From assembly GCA_021531865.1 (NCBI GenBank), contig JAFBIW010000008.1, forward strand, positions 52,425-116,424: a DNA stretch of 64,000 nucleotides, given 5' to 3'. Position numbers and translations under genes: made by a program. Below are positions 24,441-32,398 of the stretch, in pieces (positions within the stretch are counted from its first letter, which is position 1; every line of letters starts with the position of its first letter). The notes below the pieces were generated by a model that did no database searches, was not told where the DNA came from, and was given only the letters and a program-made list of their open reading frames with translations. This DNA is from Butyricicoccus pullicaecorum (GTDB lineage: Bacteria > Bacillota > Clostridia > Oscillospirales > Butyricicoccaceae).

Positions 24441-24875
24441 TTACCTGCTCACGAGCGCACTGATCTGGCTCTCGCCCAGCACGATGACGCCGTTTTTGCG
24501 CAGGAGCTGGGCGGCGACGCCGTCGCCCGGGATGAGCCGGGACGAGAAGCTGCCGTCGTAGATCGCGCCCGACCCGCAGGCGGGGCTGCGCTCCTTGAAG
24601 ATGGCGTAGCGGCAGTCGTACTGCTTCGCCAGCCGCAGGGCTTCCTGTGCGCCCGCGATGTACGCGCTTGTCACATCGTCCCCGTCCCGGGTGACGACCC
24701 GTTCGCCCTGCCGCTCAGCCGGGACGCGCGGGGTGGGAAGCCCGCCGCGCCGCTCGGGGCAGACCGGGATGAGCACGTGCTCGGCCATGAGCTGTTCAAG
24801 CGCGGGGCAGTAGGCGTGCGTGCCGTCATAGCGGCAGTCCATGCCGAGCAGGCAGGCGCTGACTAAAATATTCAT
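24441..24875 (-). CDS. DUF523 family protein
   Basis: 144-residue cytosolic protein with the full DUF523 signature: SACLLGMDCRYDG at the start, IPVCPERRGGLPTPRVPAE (about 36-54), a GD...V/T-x-A-Y-x2-GA middle, and KERSPACGSGAIYDG (about 91-105). The conserved cysteines suggest metal or Fe-S binding. Function unknown. Its start overlaps the tcdA stop by 4 bp (ATGA), so it is translated together with tcdA; the pairing is common in Firmicutes but unexplained. Confidence 0.92.
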   Translation of the reverse strand: MNILVSACLLGMDCRYDGTHAYCPALEQLMAEHVLIPVCPERRGGLPTPRVPAERQGERVVTRDGDDVTSAYIAGAQEALRLAKQYDCRYAIFKERSPACGSGAIYDGSFSSRLIPGDGVAAQLLRKNGVIVLGESQISALVSR

Positions 24876-25603
24876 GAGATCCCCTCCGTTAAGTCGCGGA
24901 TGACCGCGCCCGCGAGGATGAACCCGGCCACGGGCGGGACGAACGAGACGCTCGCGGGCACCGGCCGCCCGGCAGTCCCCTTACTGTCGCCCGGGCAGAG
25001 GGCGTAGCGCTCGGGCGGGATTTTGGCCGGTTCCTCGGTCGAAAAGACGACTTTGAGCCGCTTGATGTGCCGTTTTTTGCACTCCTGCCGGATGACCCGG
25101 GCGAGGGGACAGACCGAGGTCTTGTAGATGTCTGCGACCTCGAAGCGGGTCGGATCGAGCTTGTTGCCCGTGCCCATCGAGCAGATGAGGGGCACGCCCA
25201 GCCTGTCGCACTGTTCGATCAGGTGGAGCTTGGCCGTGACCGTGTCGATCGCGTCCACAATATAGTCAAATTGGGTCAGGTCGAGGTCGCTTTCGGGGGT
25301 GTAAAACTGCGCGAGCGGGGTGACCCGGCAGGCCGGATTGATGTCGCGCACCCGGGCGGCCATGGCTTCGGCCTTGGGGTGTCCGGTGGTCGAGGCCAGC
25401 GCGACGAGCTGGCGGTTGCGGTTGGTGACCGAGACCGTGTCGTTGTCGATCAGGGTCAGCGCGCCCACGCCCGCGCGGGCGAGCGCTTCCACCGCCGCCG
25501 CGCCGACGCCGCCCACGCCGAAGACGGCGACGTGCGCCCGCGCGAGCCGCTCCATGCCGTTTTCGCCCAGCAGCAGGGCGGAGCGGGAAAATTCTTGCAG
25601 CAT
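24872..25603 (-). CDS. tcdA: tRNA threonylcarbamoyladenosine dehydratase (ThiF/E1-like)
   Basis: 243-residue E1-like enzyme that cyclises t6A37 to ct6A using ATP. Features: adenylation fold with GVGGVGAAAVEALARAGVG (about 30-48), acidic residue in LIDNDTVSVTNRNRQ with the Arg finger region, VDAIDTVTAKLHLIEQC, and the ICSMGTGNKLDP segment typical of TcdA rather than MoeB/ThiF. The partner for t6A synthesis is represented in this window by tsaE and tsaB at 47.7-48.9 kb. First gene of a two-gene unit. Confidence 0.9.
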   Translation of the reverse strand: MLQEFSRSALLLGENGMERLARAHVAVFGVGGVGAAAVEALARAGVGALTLIDNDTVSVTNRNRQLVALASTTGHPKAEAMAARVRDINPACRVTPLAQFYTPESDLDLTQFDYIVDAIDTVTAKLHLIEQCDRLGVPLICSMGTGNKLDPTRFEVADIYKTSVCPLARVIRQECKKRHIKRLKVVFSTEEPAKIPPERYALCPGDSKGTAGRPVPASVSFVPPVAGFILAGAVIRDLTEGIS

Positions 25604-25843
25604 AGTGTTCCTTTCCTGATAAAGCTGATTTTTTGAATCAGGCTGATTTTTTGGATGACGAGGATATCGTATACCAGCCGGGGCGGATTGTCAACCGTCC
25701 GTCCGGGCGAAAGGGTCTGAAAACGGGCGAATTGCGGGGGAAACGCGGCCGGTGGCGGGAAATTTTCCCAGCATACCGCCCTGTTCAAACGGGGTCGGAT
25801 ATGGTATACTGAATCATATATCGAGAAACGGAGGAGACTGATT

Positions 25844-26692
25844 TTGAAGCGATTCCTGCGGCTTTTGCTGTGCGTCCTGCTGGCGGCGGCATTGACCGGC
25901 GCGGCCGGGGCGGCAGACGGGACGGCGCAGACCGCCCGCGTGCCCGTGCTCATGTACCACCACCTGCGCGAGGACCCGGGCGCGTCGGCGATGATCGTCT
26001 CGCCCGCCCGCTTTGCCGAGCAGATGGCGGCGCTGGCCGGGGCGGGCTATACCGCGGTCACGGCGGACGACCTCATCGCCTTTGTGGACGAGGGGACGCC
26101 CCTGCCCGAAAAGCCGGTCTGGATCACCTTTGACGACGGCTACCAGAGCAATCTGGACTTTGCCGCGCCCGTTCTGGAACAAAACGGCCTGAAGGGCACG
26201 ATTTTCGTCATCGGTGTTTCGGTCGGCAAATCGACCTACAAGGACACCGGCGTGCCGATCATCCCGCATTTTTCGTTCGCGGACGCGAAGCCGTGGACGG
26301 ACAAGGGTATTCTGTCCATTGGAAGCCACACCTATGACATGCACAACGTCACAAATCTCGACCGGGGGCATTACCGCCGGGGCGTGCTCCCGCGCACGGG
26401 CGAGAGCCTGACCGACTATATCGCGGCCTTCCGGGCGGACTTTGCACGCTCGGCCGAGGGCATCGAAGCCGGTCTGGGCGGGACGGTGCGTGCCTTCGCC
26501 TATCCCTTCGGCCTGCACAACGGGGTCACCGAGGGTCTGCTGCGCGAGCAGGGCGTCCGGGTGACCGTCACGATCCACGAGGGCGCGAACACCCTGACGC
26601 AGGGCGACCCGGCCTGCCTGTACGGCCTGAACCGGTTCAACATCACCGAGGACGTGACGGGCGATAAGCTGCTGCAAAAGCTTATCGCCTGA
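25844..26692 (+). CDS. Exported polysaccharide deacetylase (NodB/CE4 family)
   Basis: 282 residues starting at TTG 25844, with CGGAGGAG seven bases upstream; no better ATG exists before the signal peptide (KRFLRLLLCVLLAAALTGAAGA). The NodB core contains PVLMYHHL, the motif I WITFDDGYQS with the two Asp, SHTYDMHN supplying metal-binding His, and FAYPFGLHN. Such enzymes remove acetyl groups from peptidoglycan or exopolysaccharide sugars. An extended -10 (TGGTATACT) sits about 45 bp upstream. Monocistronic. Confidence 0.92.
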   Translation: MKRFLRLLLCVLLAAALTGAAGAADGTAQTARVPVLMYHHLREDPGASAMIVSPARFAEQMAALAGAGYTAVTADDLIAFVDEGTPLPEKPVWITFDDGYQSNLDFAAPVLEQNGLKGTIFVIGVSVGKSTYKDTGVPIIPHFSFADAKPWTDKGILSIGSHTYDMHNVTNLDRGHYRRGVLPRTGESLTDYIAAFRADFARSAEGIEAGLGGTVRAFAYPFGLHNGVTEGLLREQGVRVTVTIHEGANTLTQGDPACLYGLNRFNITEDVTGDKLLQKLIA

Positions 26693-26734
26693 CCGGGAAA
26701 CGGAAAAGTTTCTGTGAACAGGGCGGATGCGCGG

Positions 26735-26763
26735 TTGCGTTTTCCGGGCGGGTTTGTTATAAT
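26735..26763 (+). promoter_or_regulatory. Promoter of proC
   Basis: TTGCGT (26735-26740), 17-bp spacer, TATAAT (26758-26763). Confidence 0.75.
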
Positions 26764-26805
26764 GATTTAAAAGTTTACACCTGTAAAGCAAAGAGGGTCT
26801 TTTGG

Positions 26806-27618
26806 ATGAAACGATATCGGATGGGCGTCATTGGCGCGGGCAATATGGGCATGGCGATTGCGGCGGGCGCGGTACGCGCCGGGCTGTGCCCGGCGGACGG
26901 GGTGCTGCTCTTCAACCGCACGCCCGAGAAACGGGCGGCGCGGGCGGCGCAGGGCTTTGCGGTGACCGACGACTACACCGGCCTGTACGCCGCGTGCGAC
27001 ACCGTCCTGCTGGCGGTCAAGCCGCAGAACTTCGACGAGGTGCTGGGCGCTCTCCGCGCCGTGCGCACCCAGCCCAAGCCGGTCGTCATCTCGATCGCGG
27101 CGGGCGTGCCCTTCGCCCGGATCGAGGCCGCGCTGGGCGCGGACTGTCCGATCATCCGGGTCATGCCGAACACGCCCCTCGTTTTGGGCAAGGGTGCGTC
27201 CGCGCTCGTCAGGAACGGGGCGGCGACCGAGGAACAGCTTGCCGCCGTGCGGAACTTGTTCGACCAGATGGGCGTGACGGCCGTGTTCGAGCAGGAGGAC
27301 ATGCTCAACGAGATCATCCCCTATAACGGCTCGGCCCCGGCCTATGTCTACGCCTTCGCGGACGCGATGGTGCAGTCGGCCACGGCGCACGGCGTCCCGG
27401 CGGACGACGCGCTGCGCCTGTTCTGCCAGACCTGCATCGGCGCGTGTGCGCTGCTGCTGCAGAGCGGCAAGTCGGCCGAGACCCTGACCCGCGAGGTCTG
27501 CTCGCCGGGCGGCACGACGATCGAGGCGGTGAACGTCCTGAAATCGCGTGATTTCGCCGGGATTCTGGCCGAAGCGAGCGATAAATGCATCGCCCGCGCC
27601 TACGAGCTGGGCAGATAA
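26806..27618 (+). CDS. proC: Pyrroline-5-carboxylate reductase
   Basis: 270-residue NAD(P)H-dependent enzyme for the last step of proline synthesis. N-terminal dinucleotide site GVIGAGNMGMAIAAGAVRAG; VLLAVKPQNFDEVL; RVMPNTPLVLGKGASALV; and the C-terminal dimerisation/substrate helix NGSAPAYVYAFADAMVQSA with SPGGTTIEAVNVL, all diagnostic. Normal length. Preceded by GAGGG and its own promoter; no other proline gene is adjacent. Confidence 0.96.
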   Translation: MKRYRMGVIGAGNMGMAIAAGAVRAGLCPADGVLLFNRTPEKRAARAAQGFAVTDDYTGLYAACDTVLLAVKPQNFDEVLGALRAVRTQPKPVVISIAAGVPFARIEAALGADCPIIRVMPNTPLVLGKGASALVRNGAATEEQLAAVRNLFDQMGVTAVFEQEDMLNEIIPYNGSAPAYVYAFADAMVQSATAHGVPADDALRLFCQTCIGACALLLQSGKSAETLTREVCSPGGTTIEAVNVLKSRDFAGILAEASDKCIARAYELGR

Positions 27619-27645
27619 ACCGGCGCAAAATCGCCCGCCCGTTCA

Positions 27646-27674
27646 TTGACAGCCGGGCGGCGGTATGATAAAGT
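27646..27674 (+). promoter_or_regulatory. Promoter of the small membrane protein gene
   Basis: TTGACA (27646-27651), 17-bp spacer, TAAAGT (27669-27674). Confidence 0.75.
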
Positions 27675-27711
27675 CTATGTATCCAATCTTGTATGGAGGG
27701 GAGTCGAAATC

Positions 27712-28023
27712 ATGAAAAAAGAAGTTGGCTACGGCGTGGCTCTGATGGGTGCGCTGGCCGGTGCGGGTGCGCTGGCGGCGGCGCTGATCCGCAAGAAGAA
27801 GCGCGAGGAAATCTATCACGAGGCCGAGCTGAAGGCCATGAACGAGCTGGACGAGATGATGAGCGAGGGCTGCACCGGGGACGACCCGGACTGCGGCGCC
27901 TGCTCCTGTGCGCAGGAGTGCGCCGAGGCGGCGGCTGAGGCCGCAGCCGAAGCGGCTGCGGAAGCGCCCGCCGAGGAAGCGCCCGCCGAGGAAGCCCCGG
28001 CGGCGTCCGAGGAAGAAAAGTAA
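27712..28023 (+). CDS. Small membrane-anchored protein with Ala/Glu/Pro tail
   Basis: 103 residues; ATG at 27712 with GGAGGGGAG upstream. One N-terminal membrane helix (residues about 6-24, VALMGALAGAGALAAALI) followed by RKKKR, so the C-terminus would be cytosolic. The middle is acidic with a cysteine-rich patch (CTGDDPDCGACSCAQEC) and the end is a low-complexity repeat of AEAA and PAEEA units. No family recognised. Own promoter and terminator, so a single-gene unit. The five clustered cysteines could bind metal, but this is speculative. Confidence 0.75.
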   Translation: MKKEVGYGVALMGALAGAGALAAALIRKKKREEIYHEAELKAMNELDEMMSEGCTGDDPDCGACSCAQECAEAAAEAAAEAAAEAPAEEAPAEEAPAASEEEK

Positions 28024-28040
28024 AACGAAGTCATGCTGTT

Positions 28041-28080
28041 TGCGCCGCCGGAGTCGCTTCGGCGGCGCAAGCCTGTTTTT
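28041..28080 (+). terminator. Terminator after the small membrane protein gene
   Basis: GCGCCGCCG / CGGCGGCGC stem and TGTTTTT tail. Confidence 0.8.
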
Positions 28081-28095
28081 GAGGAGGAAATACCG

Positions 28096-28968
28096 ATGAT
28101 CGAATACGAAGGCCGGGTCTTCCGCCCGCCGTCCGAGGCGTACAGCCTGATCGTGCAGGTCACGATCGGGTGCAGCCACAATAAGTGCACCTTCTGCGAT
28201 ATGTATAAGGAGAAGCAGTTCCGCGTGCGGCCGCTCGAGGCGGTCAAGCGCGACTTTGACGAGGCGCGGCGGATGTACCGCCGGGTCGAGCGCATCTTTC
28301 TGGCCGACGGCGACGCGCTGATGTGCCGGGCGGAGCACATGGCCGAGATTCTGCGCTATATCAAGAAGCGCTTTCCCGAGTGCGAGCGGGTCACGAGCTA
28401 CGGCTCGCCCAAGTCGGTGCTGGTCAAGACCCAGGCCGAGCTGGACGAACTGCACGCCCTCGGCCTCGACATGATCTATCTGGGGCTGGAGTCCGGCTCG
28501 GACACCGTCCTTGCCCGGATCAACAAGGGCGAGACGGCGGACGAGATCGTCCGCGCCGGTCTGATGGTCAAGGCGGCGGGGATGAAGCTGTCGGTCACCT
28601 GCATCGCCGGTCTCGGCTCGACCGAGCTGTCCGAGGAGCACGCGGTCAAGACCGCCGAAGCCCTCTCGCGCATGAAGCCCGAGTACATCGGCCTGCTGAC
28701 CCTGCTGTTCGAGCTGCCCACCCCCCTCATGCGGGACTGGCAGGAGGGACGGTTCTACCTGATGAACCCAATCGAGATTGCGCAGGAGACCCTCGTGCTG
28801 CTCGAGCACATCGACTGCGAGGGCAGCGTCTTCCGGGCGAACCACGCCTCGAACTACGTCAATCTGGCCGGTACGCTCAACGCCGACCGGGAGGCCATGT
28901 GCGAAAAGCTGCGCGCCGCGCTCGAAGGAAAGGTGCGCTTCAAGAGCGAGGCCTTCCGCGCCCGCTAA
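28096..28968 (+). CDS. Radical SAM protein (CxxxxCxxC type)
   Basis: 290 residues; ATG at 28096 with GAGGAGG upstream. The Fe-S motif is GCSHNKCTFC, a C-x4-C-x2-C spacing rather than the usual C-x3-C-x2-C, followed by DMYKEKQFRVR. Further radical-SAM core features are FLADGDALM, TSYGSPKSVL and IYLGLESGSDTVLARINKG. This subfamily of Fe-S oxidoreductases is common in anaerobes; the substrate is not known. The preceding terminator means expression probably comes from a read-through or an unseen promoter. Confidence 0.88.
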   Translation: MIEYEGRVFRPPSEAYSLIVQVTIGCSHNKCTFCDMYKEKQFRVRPLEAVKRDFDEARRMYRRVERIFLADGDALMCRAEHMAEILRYIKKRFPECERVTSYGSPKSVLVKTQAELDELHALGLDMIYLGLESGSDTVLARINKGETADEIVRAGLMVKAAGMKLSVTCIAGLGSTELSEEHAVKTAEALSRMKPEYIGLLTLLFELPTPLMRDWQEGRFYLMNPIEIAQETLVLLEHIDCEGSVFRANHASNYVNLAGTLNADREAMCEKLRAALEGKVRFKSEAFRAR

Positions 28969-29045
28969 AACGATGACATTTTCTTTTGAAACGGTTACGG
29001 ATGGGTAAAATGTTTGGAATTTACAAAAAAACCTGTAAATTTACC

Positions 29046-29074
29046 ATGACAAATCCGACCGGCTGTGGTATAAT
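29046..29074 (+). promoter_or_regulatory. Promoter of the phospholipase-C-like gene
   Basis: ATGACA (29046-29051), 17-bp spacer, TATAAT (29069-29074); upstream hairpin AATTTACA/TGTAAATT. Confidence 0.65.
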
Positions 29075-29194
29075 GGATTCGGTTTCGGGAGCTGCTCCCG
29101 ATCCGGCTGCCCGAACACCGGAGCAGAAGAGAGAGAGAATGTGTACCGCTGTGCGGGGGAGAGAAGACCGCATGGCACAGTCTGGAGGAAATTC

Positions 29195-29791
29195 ATGGAT
29201 TCCATTTCGCATACCTATGTGGCCGGTCTGCTGCTTTCCCACGTGCGGGAGACGATGGGCGTCTCCTTCGATGACGCCGCCTTCTGCTATGGCAACCTCA
29301 AGCCCGACCTGACCGGCACCTATCTGACCAAGCGGCACTATCCGTCCCTCATGTTCGACGAGGTCATGGACAAGCTCCGCGCCTTCTGCGAGACCTACAC
29401 CATCCGTGCGCAGAACGGCCGCGACCTTTCGGTCGATCTGGGCGAAATCTGCCACTACCTGACCGATTTCTTCTGCTATCCGCACAATGACGACATCTAT
29501 GACCACAACCTGCTGGCGCACTACATCTACGAAAAGCGCATCGCGCTGACCATCCGCCGCAGGCTGACCGAGACCCGCTACGAGCGGTTCATCGAGCCGG
29601 TGCTCCCGGCCTACACGGTGGACAGCCTGATTGCCCGCATCGAGGCCCTGCACGACAGGTATCACGCCCTGCCCGCCCACGGCATCGGCAGCGATCTGGA
29701 GTACATCTCCCGCGTGACCGCCATGCTCGTCCTGTCGGTCGTGAACATCGCCTACGAGAGCGAGCACGCCCCGATCCGCGTGACGGCATAA
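29195..29791 (+). CDS. Zinc-dependent phospholipase C family protein
   Basis: 198-residue all-alpha protein; ATG at 29195 with CTGGAGGAAA upstream. The residues HTYVAGLLLSH, YGNLKPDLTG and DLGEICHYLTDFFCYPHND supply the Asp/His metal ligands of the S1/P1 nuclease-phospholipase C superfamily (PF00882). No signal peptide, so it is probably intracellular, unlike secreted clostridial alpha-toxins; many such short proteins in Firmicutes have no assigned substrate. Confidence 0.85.
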   Translation: MDSISHTYVAGLLLSHVRETMGVSFDDAAFCYGNLKPDLTGTYLTKRHYPSLMFDEVMDKLRAFCETYTIRAQNGRDLSVDLGEICHYLTDFFCYPHNDDIYDHNLLAHYIYEKRIALTIRRRLTETRYERFIEPVLPAYTVDSLIARIEALHDRYHALPAHGIGSDLEYISRVTAMLVLSVVNIAYESEHAPIRVTA

Positions 29792-29802
29792 ACAGACAAA
29801 CC

Positions 29803-29837
29803 AAAACCCCGGAAGAACAGCTTCCGGGGCTTTTTTT
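29803..29837 (+). terminator. Terminator between the phospholipase-C-like gene and the carboxypeptidase gene
   Basis: CCCCGGAAG AACAG CTTCCGGGG then C and seven T. Confidence 0.92.
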
Positions 29838-29871
29838 ATGCACGTTTTATGCACGCATGATGCAGCTTCGG

Positions 29872-31308
29872 TTACGGCTCGGCGTCCTCCGGCTCCCCGT
29901 CCAGCAGGGCGCGGGCTTCCGCGACCGGGTCGCGTCCCCCGACCGCGAAGCGATCCTCAGCCGAGGGCGTCTGCCGGGCGCGTTCGGCGGCGGCGGCACG
30001 CCGCCGCGCCGCGTGCTCCTTGCGGCTGCGGTGGACGCGGAGGATGCTCCGGATGAGGAGGAACAGGAAGCCCAGAATACAGGCGGCCACGACGGCCAGT
30101 GCGCCGTAAAACACCTTCATCCAGTCGATTTTGGTCGGGTCGAAGGAGAGCTTCTGCGGTGCGGCGTCCGCTGCGGACGGCGCGGCGGACGGGCCCTCGG
30201 CCTCGGTCTTGAGCACCAGCTCGGCGTCGGGCGCGAGGGCGAAGGGCATGGGCGCGAGATCGACGGTCTCGCCCGCCAGGGTCAGCCGGATCGTGCGGAT
30301 GCCGGCCGGGTCGGCTGTTTCGGACAGACTCAGGTTGTCCACCCCGGCTTCGACCGGCACGACGACCGGCACGGGGGCGCAGGCGGCCGGGTCGACGCCG
30401 GTCACCCCGGCCTGCCCGGCCAGCGCGGCGGTCTGTTCCCCCGTGAGGGTCACAAGCCGGTAGTTGTCCAGCCCGAGGGCGAACAGGGTGCGCATATCGC
30501 GCCACGGGTAGTACATGTTGTCCGAGGAACCCATCGAGACCGCGATGAGGGTCATGCCGTCCTTGCGGGCGATCGTGCATTGGGTGTGCTGCGCTTTGGT
30601 AGTGTAGCCGTTCTTGCCCGCGATGACGTAGCGGTTGTAGAAGGCCGAATCGGCGCGGAGCATCCGCTGCTTGGTGTACCACGTGCGGGCTTCGGGCTGC
30701 TTGTTGGTCGGCTCCATGGTGTAGACCAGCTTGCCCGAGATTTCGACGAAGCGGTCGTCCTCGAGCAGGGCGGCGGCGATCCGGGCGACGTCCCGGGCGG
30801 TCATGACGTGGCCGTCGGCGTCCAGACCGTGCGCGTTTTCAAAGTGGCTGCCCGTGCAGCCCAGCTCGTAGGCCCGGTCGTTCATCATCCGGGCGAATTC
30901 CTCCTGCGTGCCGCCGACGGCTTCGGCCAGCACATTGGCCGCGTCGTTGGCCGAGTTGATGAGGGTGGCGCAGAGCATCTGCTCGAGGGTGACCTGTTCG
31001 CCCGGGGTCAGGGCGATGTTGGTCGAGTCGCGCTCGATGTCGACGGCGGATTCGGAGACCGTCGTCGTTTTGGAGAGGTCGGGCTCGTGCTCGAGCACGA
31101 CGAGGGCGGTCATGAGCTTGGTGACCGAAGCGGGCGGCGCCGGGACGTCCGCGTCCTTTTCGTAGAGGGTCTGGCCGGTTTCGGCGCAGTAGAGCACGGC
31201 TTCGAGGCCGTAGATTTCCTCACGCAGGGCGGGCGGCTCGAGGGCGAGGGCGCTGATCGTGCAGGTCAGGACTGCCAGCGTGAGACAGAGCAGGCGGCGG
31301 ATGGTCAT
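29872..31308 (-). CDS. D-alanyl-D-alanine carboxypeptidase (low-molecular-weight PBP, S11/DacF type)
   Basis: 478 residues; ATG at 31308 with AAGGGAG upstream. Signal peptide at 1-23. Serine peptidase S11 domain with the three penicillin-binding motifs: SVTK (about 61-64), SAN (about 119-121) and KNG (about 227-229, in place of the usual KTG). Further downstream is a beta-rich domain and one membrane helix (about 405-425, VFYGALAVVAACILGFLFLL) with an Arg-rich cytosolic tail instead of the amphipathic anchor of most DacA-type enzymes. It would trim pentapeptides in peptidoglycan. Two possible promoters precede it, one within the end of the nuclease gene. Confidence 0.92.
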   Translation of the reverse strand: MTIRRLLCLTLAVLTCTISALALEPPALREEIYGLEAVLYCAETGQTLYEKDADVPAPPASVTKLMTALVVLEHEPDLSKTTTVSESAVDIERDSTNIALTPGEQVTLEQMLCATLINSANDAANVLAEAVGGTQEEFARMMNDRAYELGCTGSHFENAHGLDADGHVMTARDVARIAAALLEDDRFVEISGKLVYTMEPTNKQPEARTWYTKQRMLRADSAFYNRYVIAGKNGYTTKAQHTQCTIARKDGMTLIAVSMGSSDNMYYPWRDMRTLFALGLDNYRLVTLTGEQTAALAGQAGVTGVDPAACAPVPVVVPVEAGVDNLSLSETADPAGIRTIRLTLAGETVDLAPMPFALAPDAELVLKTEAEGPSAAPSAADAAPQKLSFDPTKIDWMKVFYGALAVVAACILGFLFLLIRSILRVHRSRKEHAARRRAAAAERARQTPSAEDRFAVGGRDPVAEARALLDGEPEDAEP

Positions 31309-31545
31309 GGCGGGTCTCCCTTCGTTTCCTTGCATGGGTACTGGAATGATAGTATCATCATACACCTTTTGCGTCCCGGATTCAAGCGGCGGCAGGCGCT
31401 TCCGGGATATGACAAAGGCGCTTCGAAAACGAAGCGCCTGCGTCCGAATCTGTGGTATTTTGGCGGGTGTGCCCCTTCCCGCATTTCTTTTGACCCAAAG
31501 GGTGCGTAGCAGCACGGTCTCTACTTCAAAATACCGGTTTATCTG
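31309..31545 (-). other. Long leader of the carboxypeptidase gene
   Basis: From the promoter at 31553-31581 the leader would be about 240 nt. It contains a perfect hairpin AGGCGCTTCG / CGAAGCGCCT (31407-31430) and a second promoter (minus strand TTGAAT-17-TATGAT, about 31351-31379) nearer the gene. A short RNA ending at the hairpin is possible. Confidence 0.5.
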
Positions 31546-31552
31546 TATGTCT

Positions 31553-31581
31553 ATTATAGCACAGTTATTCTTTTCTGTAAA
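31553..31581 (-). promoter_or_regulatory. Promoter overlapping the 3' end of the nuclease gene
   Basis: Minus strand TTTACA (31576-31581), 17-bp spacer, TATAAT (31553-31558) with extended-10 TG. The -35 lies in the last codons of the PBECR-type gene. Confidence 0.8.
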
Positions 31582-31960
31582 GAATTTCGCTTTTGTTTGC
31601 GAGTTTCTGCAGATTCTTCGCTCTGATCCGGTAGAATGTCATGATGGAATTTTTCCGGCCGGCATCATCTGTATCGAGCGCAAGCCTTGCAACAACATTT
31701 AAATTTGTTTGCGGCAGATGCCTGACCATGAACACCGTTCCGATATGCTTTTCATCGACCAATACCATGTCCGGGTTGCATGCAGTATCCGCGCCGTATG
31801 TTTCAAATAGCGCAGCATCCTCCGGATGTCGCTGCAGAATGTGCGAAAGACGTTCTTCCGTGATAATCAGTTCATCTGTTTGCAGCCTGCCAAACCGTTG
31901 CTCCAGATAATCTGTTCTGAGTTTTCCAAGAGTTCGATAGATCAATCGTTCATTCTGCAC
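31565..31960 (-). CDS. PBECR-type (barnase/EndoU/colicin/RelE-like) nuclease domain protein
   Basis: 131 residues from GTG 31960, with GGGGAAG seven bases upstream and a promoter at 31995-32022. The core (LIITEERLSHILQRHPEDA, NPDMVLVDEKHIGTVFMV, NLNVVARLALDTD, NSIMTFYRIRAKNLQKL) resembles the phage-associated PBECR nuclease domains predicted to act as RNA-cutting toxins. Its base composition is much more AT-rich than the neighbours, and it sits alone between host genes, both signs of transfer. No antitoxin gene is adjacent. Longer in-frame starts upstream cover the promoter and are unlikely. Activity is inference. Confidence 0.65.
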   Translation of the reverse strand: MQNERLIYRTLGKLRTDYLEQRFGRLQTDELIITEERLSHILQRHPEDAALFETYGADTACNPDMVLVDEKHIGTVFMVRHLPQTNLNVVARLALDTDDAGRKNSIMTFYRIRAKNLQKLANKSEILYRKE

Positions 31961-31994
31961 AGCCGCTTCCCCATTCTCCGGTTTCTTATGTTTT

Positions 31995-32022
31995 ATTATA
32001 GCAGATTTTGTCGGCTCAGCAA
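31995..32022 (-). promoter_or_regulatory. Promoter of the PBECR-type nuclease gene
   Basis: Minus strand TTGCTG (32017-32022), 16-bp spacer, TATAAT (31995-32000), extended -10 TG. Confidence 0.65.
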
Positions 32023-32104
32023 CCGATTTCGGGTTTTTGCCCGGCGGGCGTTGTGAAAGCTGACAATATTTGCTATAATAGGAAGGATCAACGGAGGAAA
32101 CAAC

Positions 32105-32398
32105 ATGATGAAGTACGTGCTCATTTACCTTGCCGCGGTCAACCTGCTGGGCGCGGGCGCGGTCGTTCTGGACAAATGGCTGGCGCGGCACGGCAGGCGC
32201 CGCATCCGCGAGCGCACGCTCTTTCTGTACTGCTGGCTGGGCGGCTGTCCGCTGACCTGGCTGGCGATGAAGTGCTGCCGCCACAAGACCCTGCACAAGC
32301 GGTTCATGCTGGGCATCCCGGCGATCTTTATATTACAAATCGCAATTACAGCCGGTATATTATACCTGCTGTATTCGAAAGGACTCTGGACAGTATGA
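32105..32398 (+). CDS. DUF1294 family membrane protein
   Basis: 97 residues with two or three membrane helices. The family signature is visible: an N-terminal helix, LDKWLARHGRRRIRERTL, the LGGCPLTWLAMKCCRHKTLHKRF segment, and a C-terminal hydrophobic helix. DUF1294 proteins are small inner-membrane proteins of unknown role. ATG 32105 follows ACGGAGGAAAC; a second ATG is the next codon. The stop overlaps the CDF transporter start (ATGA), so the two are coupled. Confidence 0.88.
   Translation: MMKYVLIYLAAVNLLGAGAVVLDKWLARHGRRRIRERTLFLYCWLGGCPLTWLAMKCCRHKTLHKRFMLGIPAIFILQIAITAGILYLLYSKGLWTV

Noticed and set aside
31565..32296. Longer start for the PBECR-type gene extending to 32296.
   Set aside because: The extra N-terminus runs antisense to the DUF1294 gene and over the promoter at 31995-32022; the GTG at 31960 has a proper RBS.
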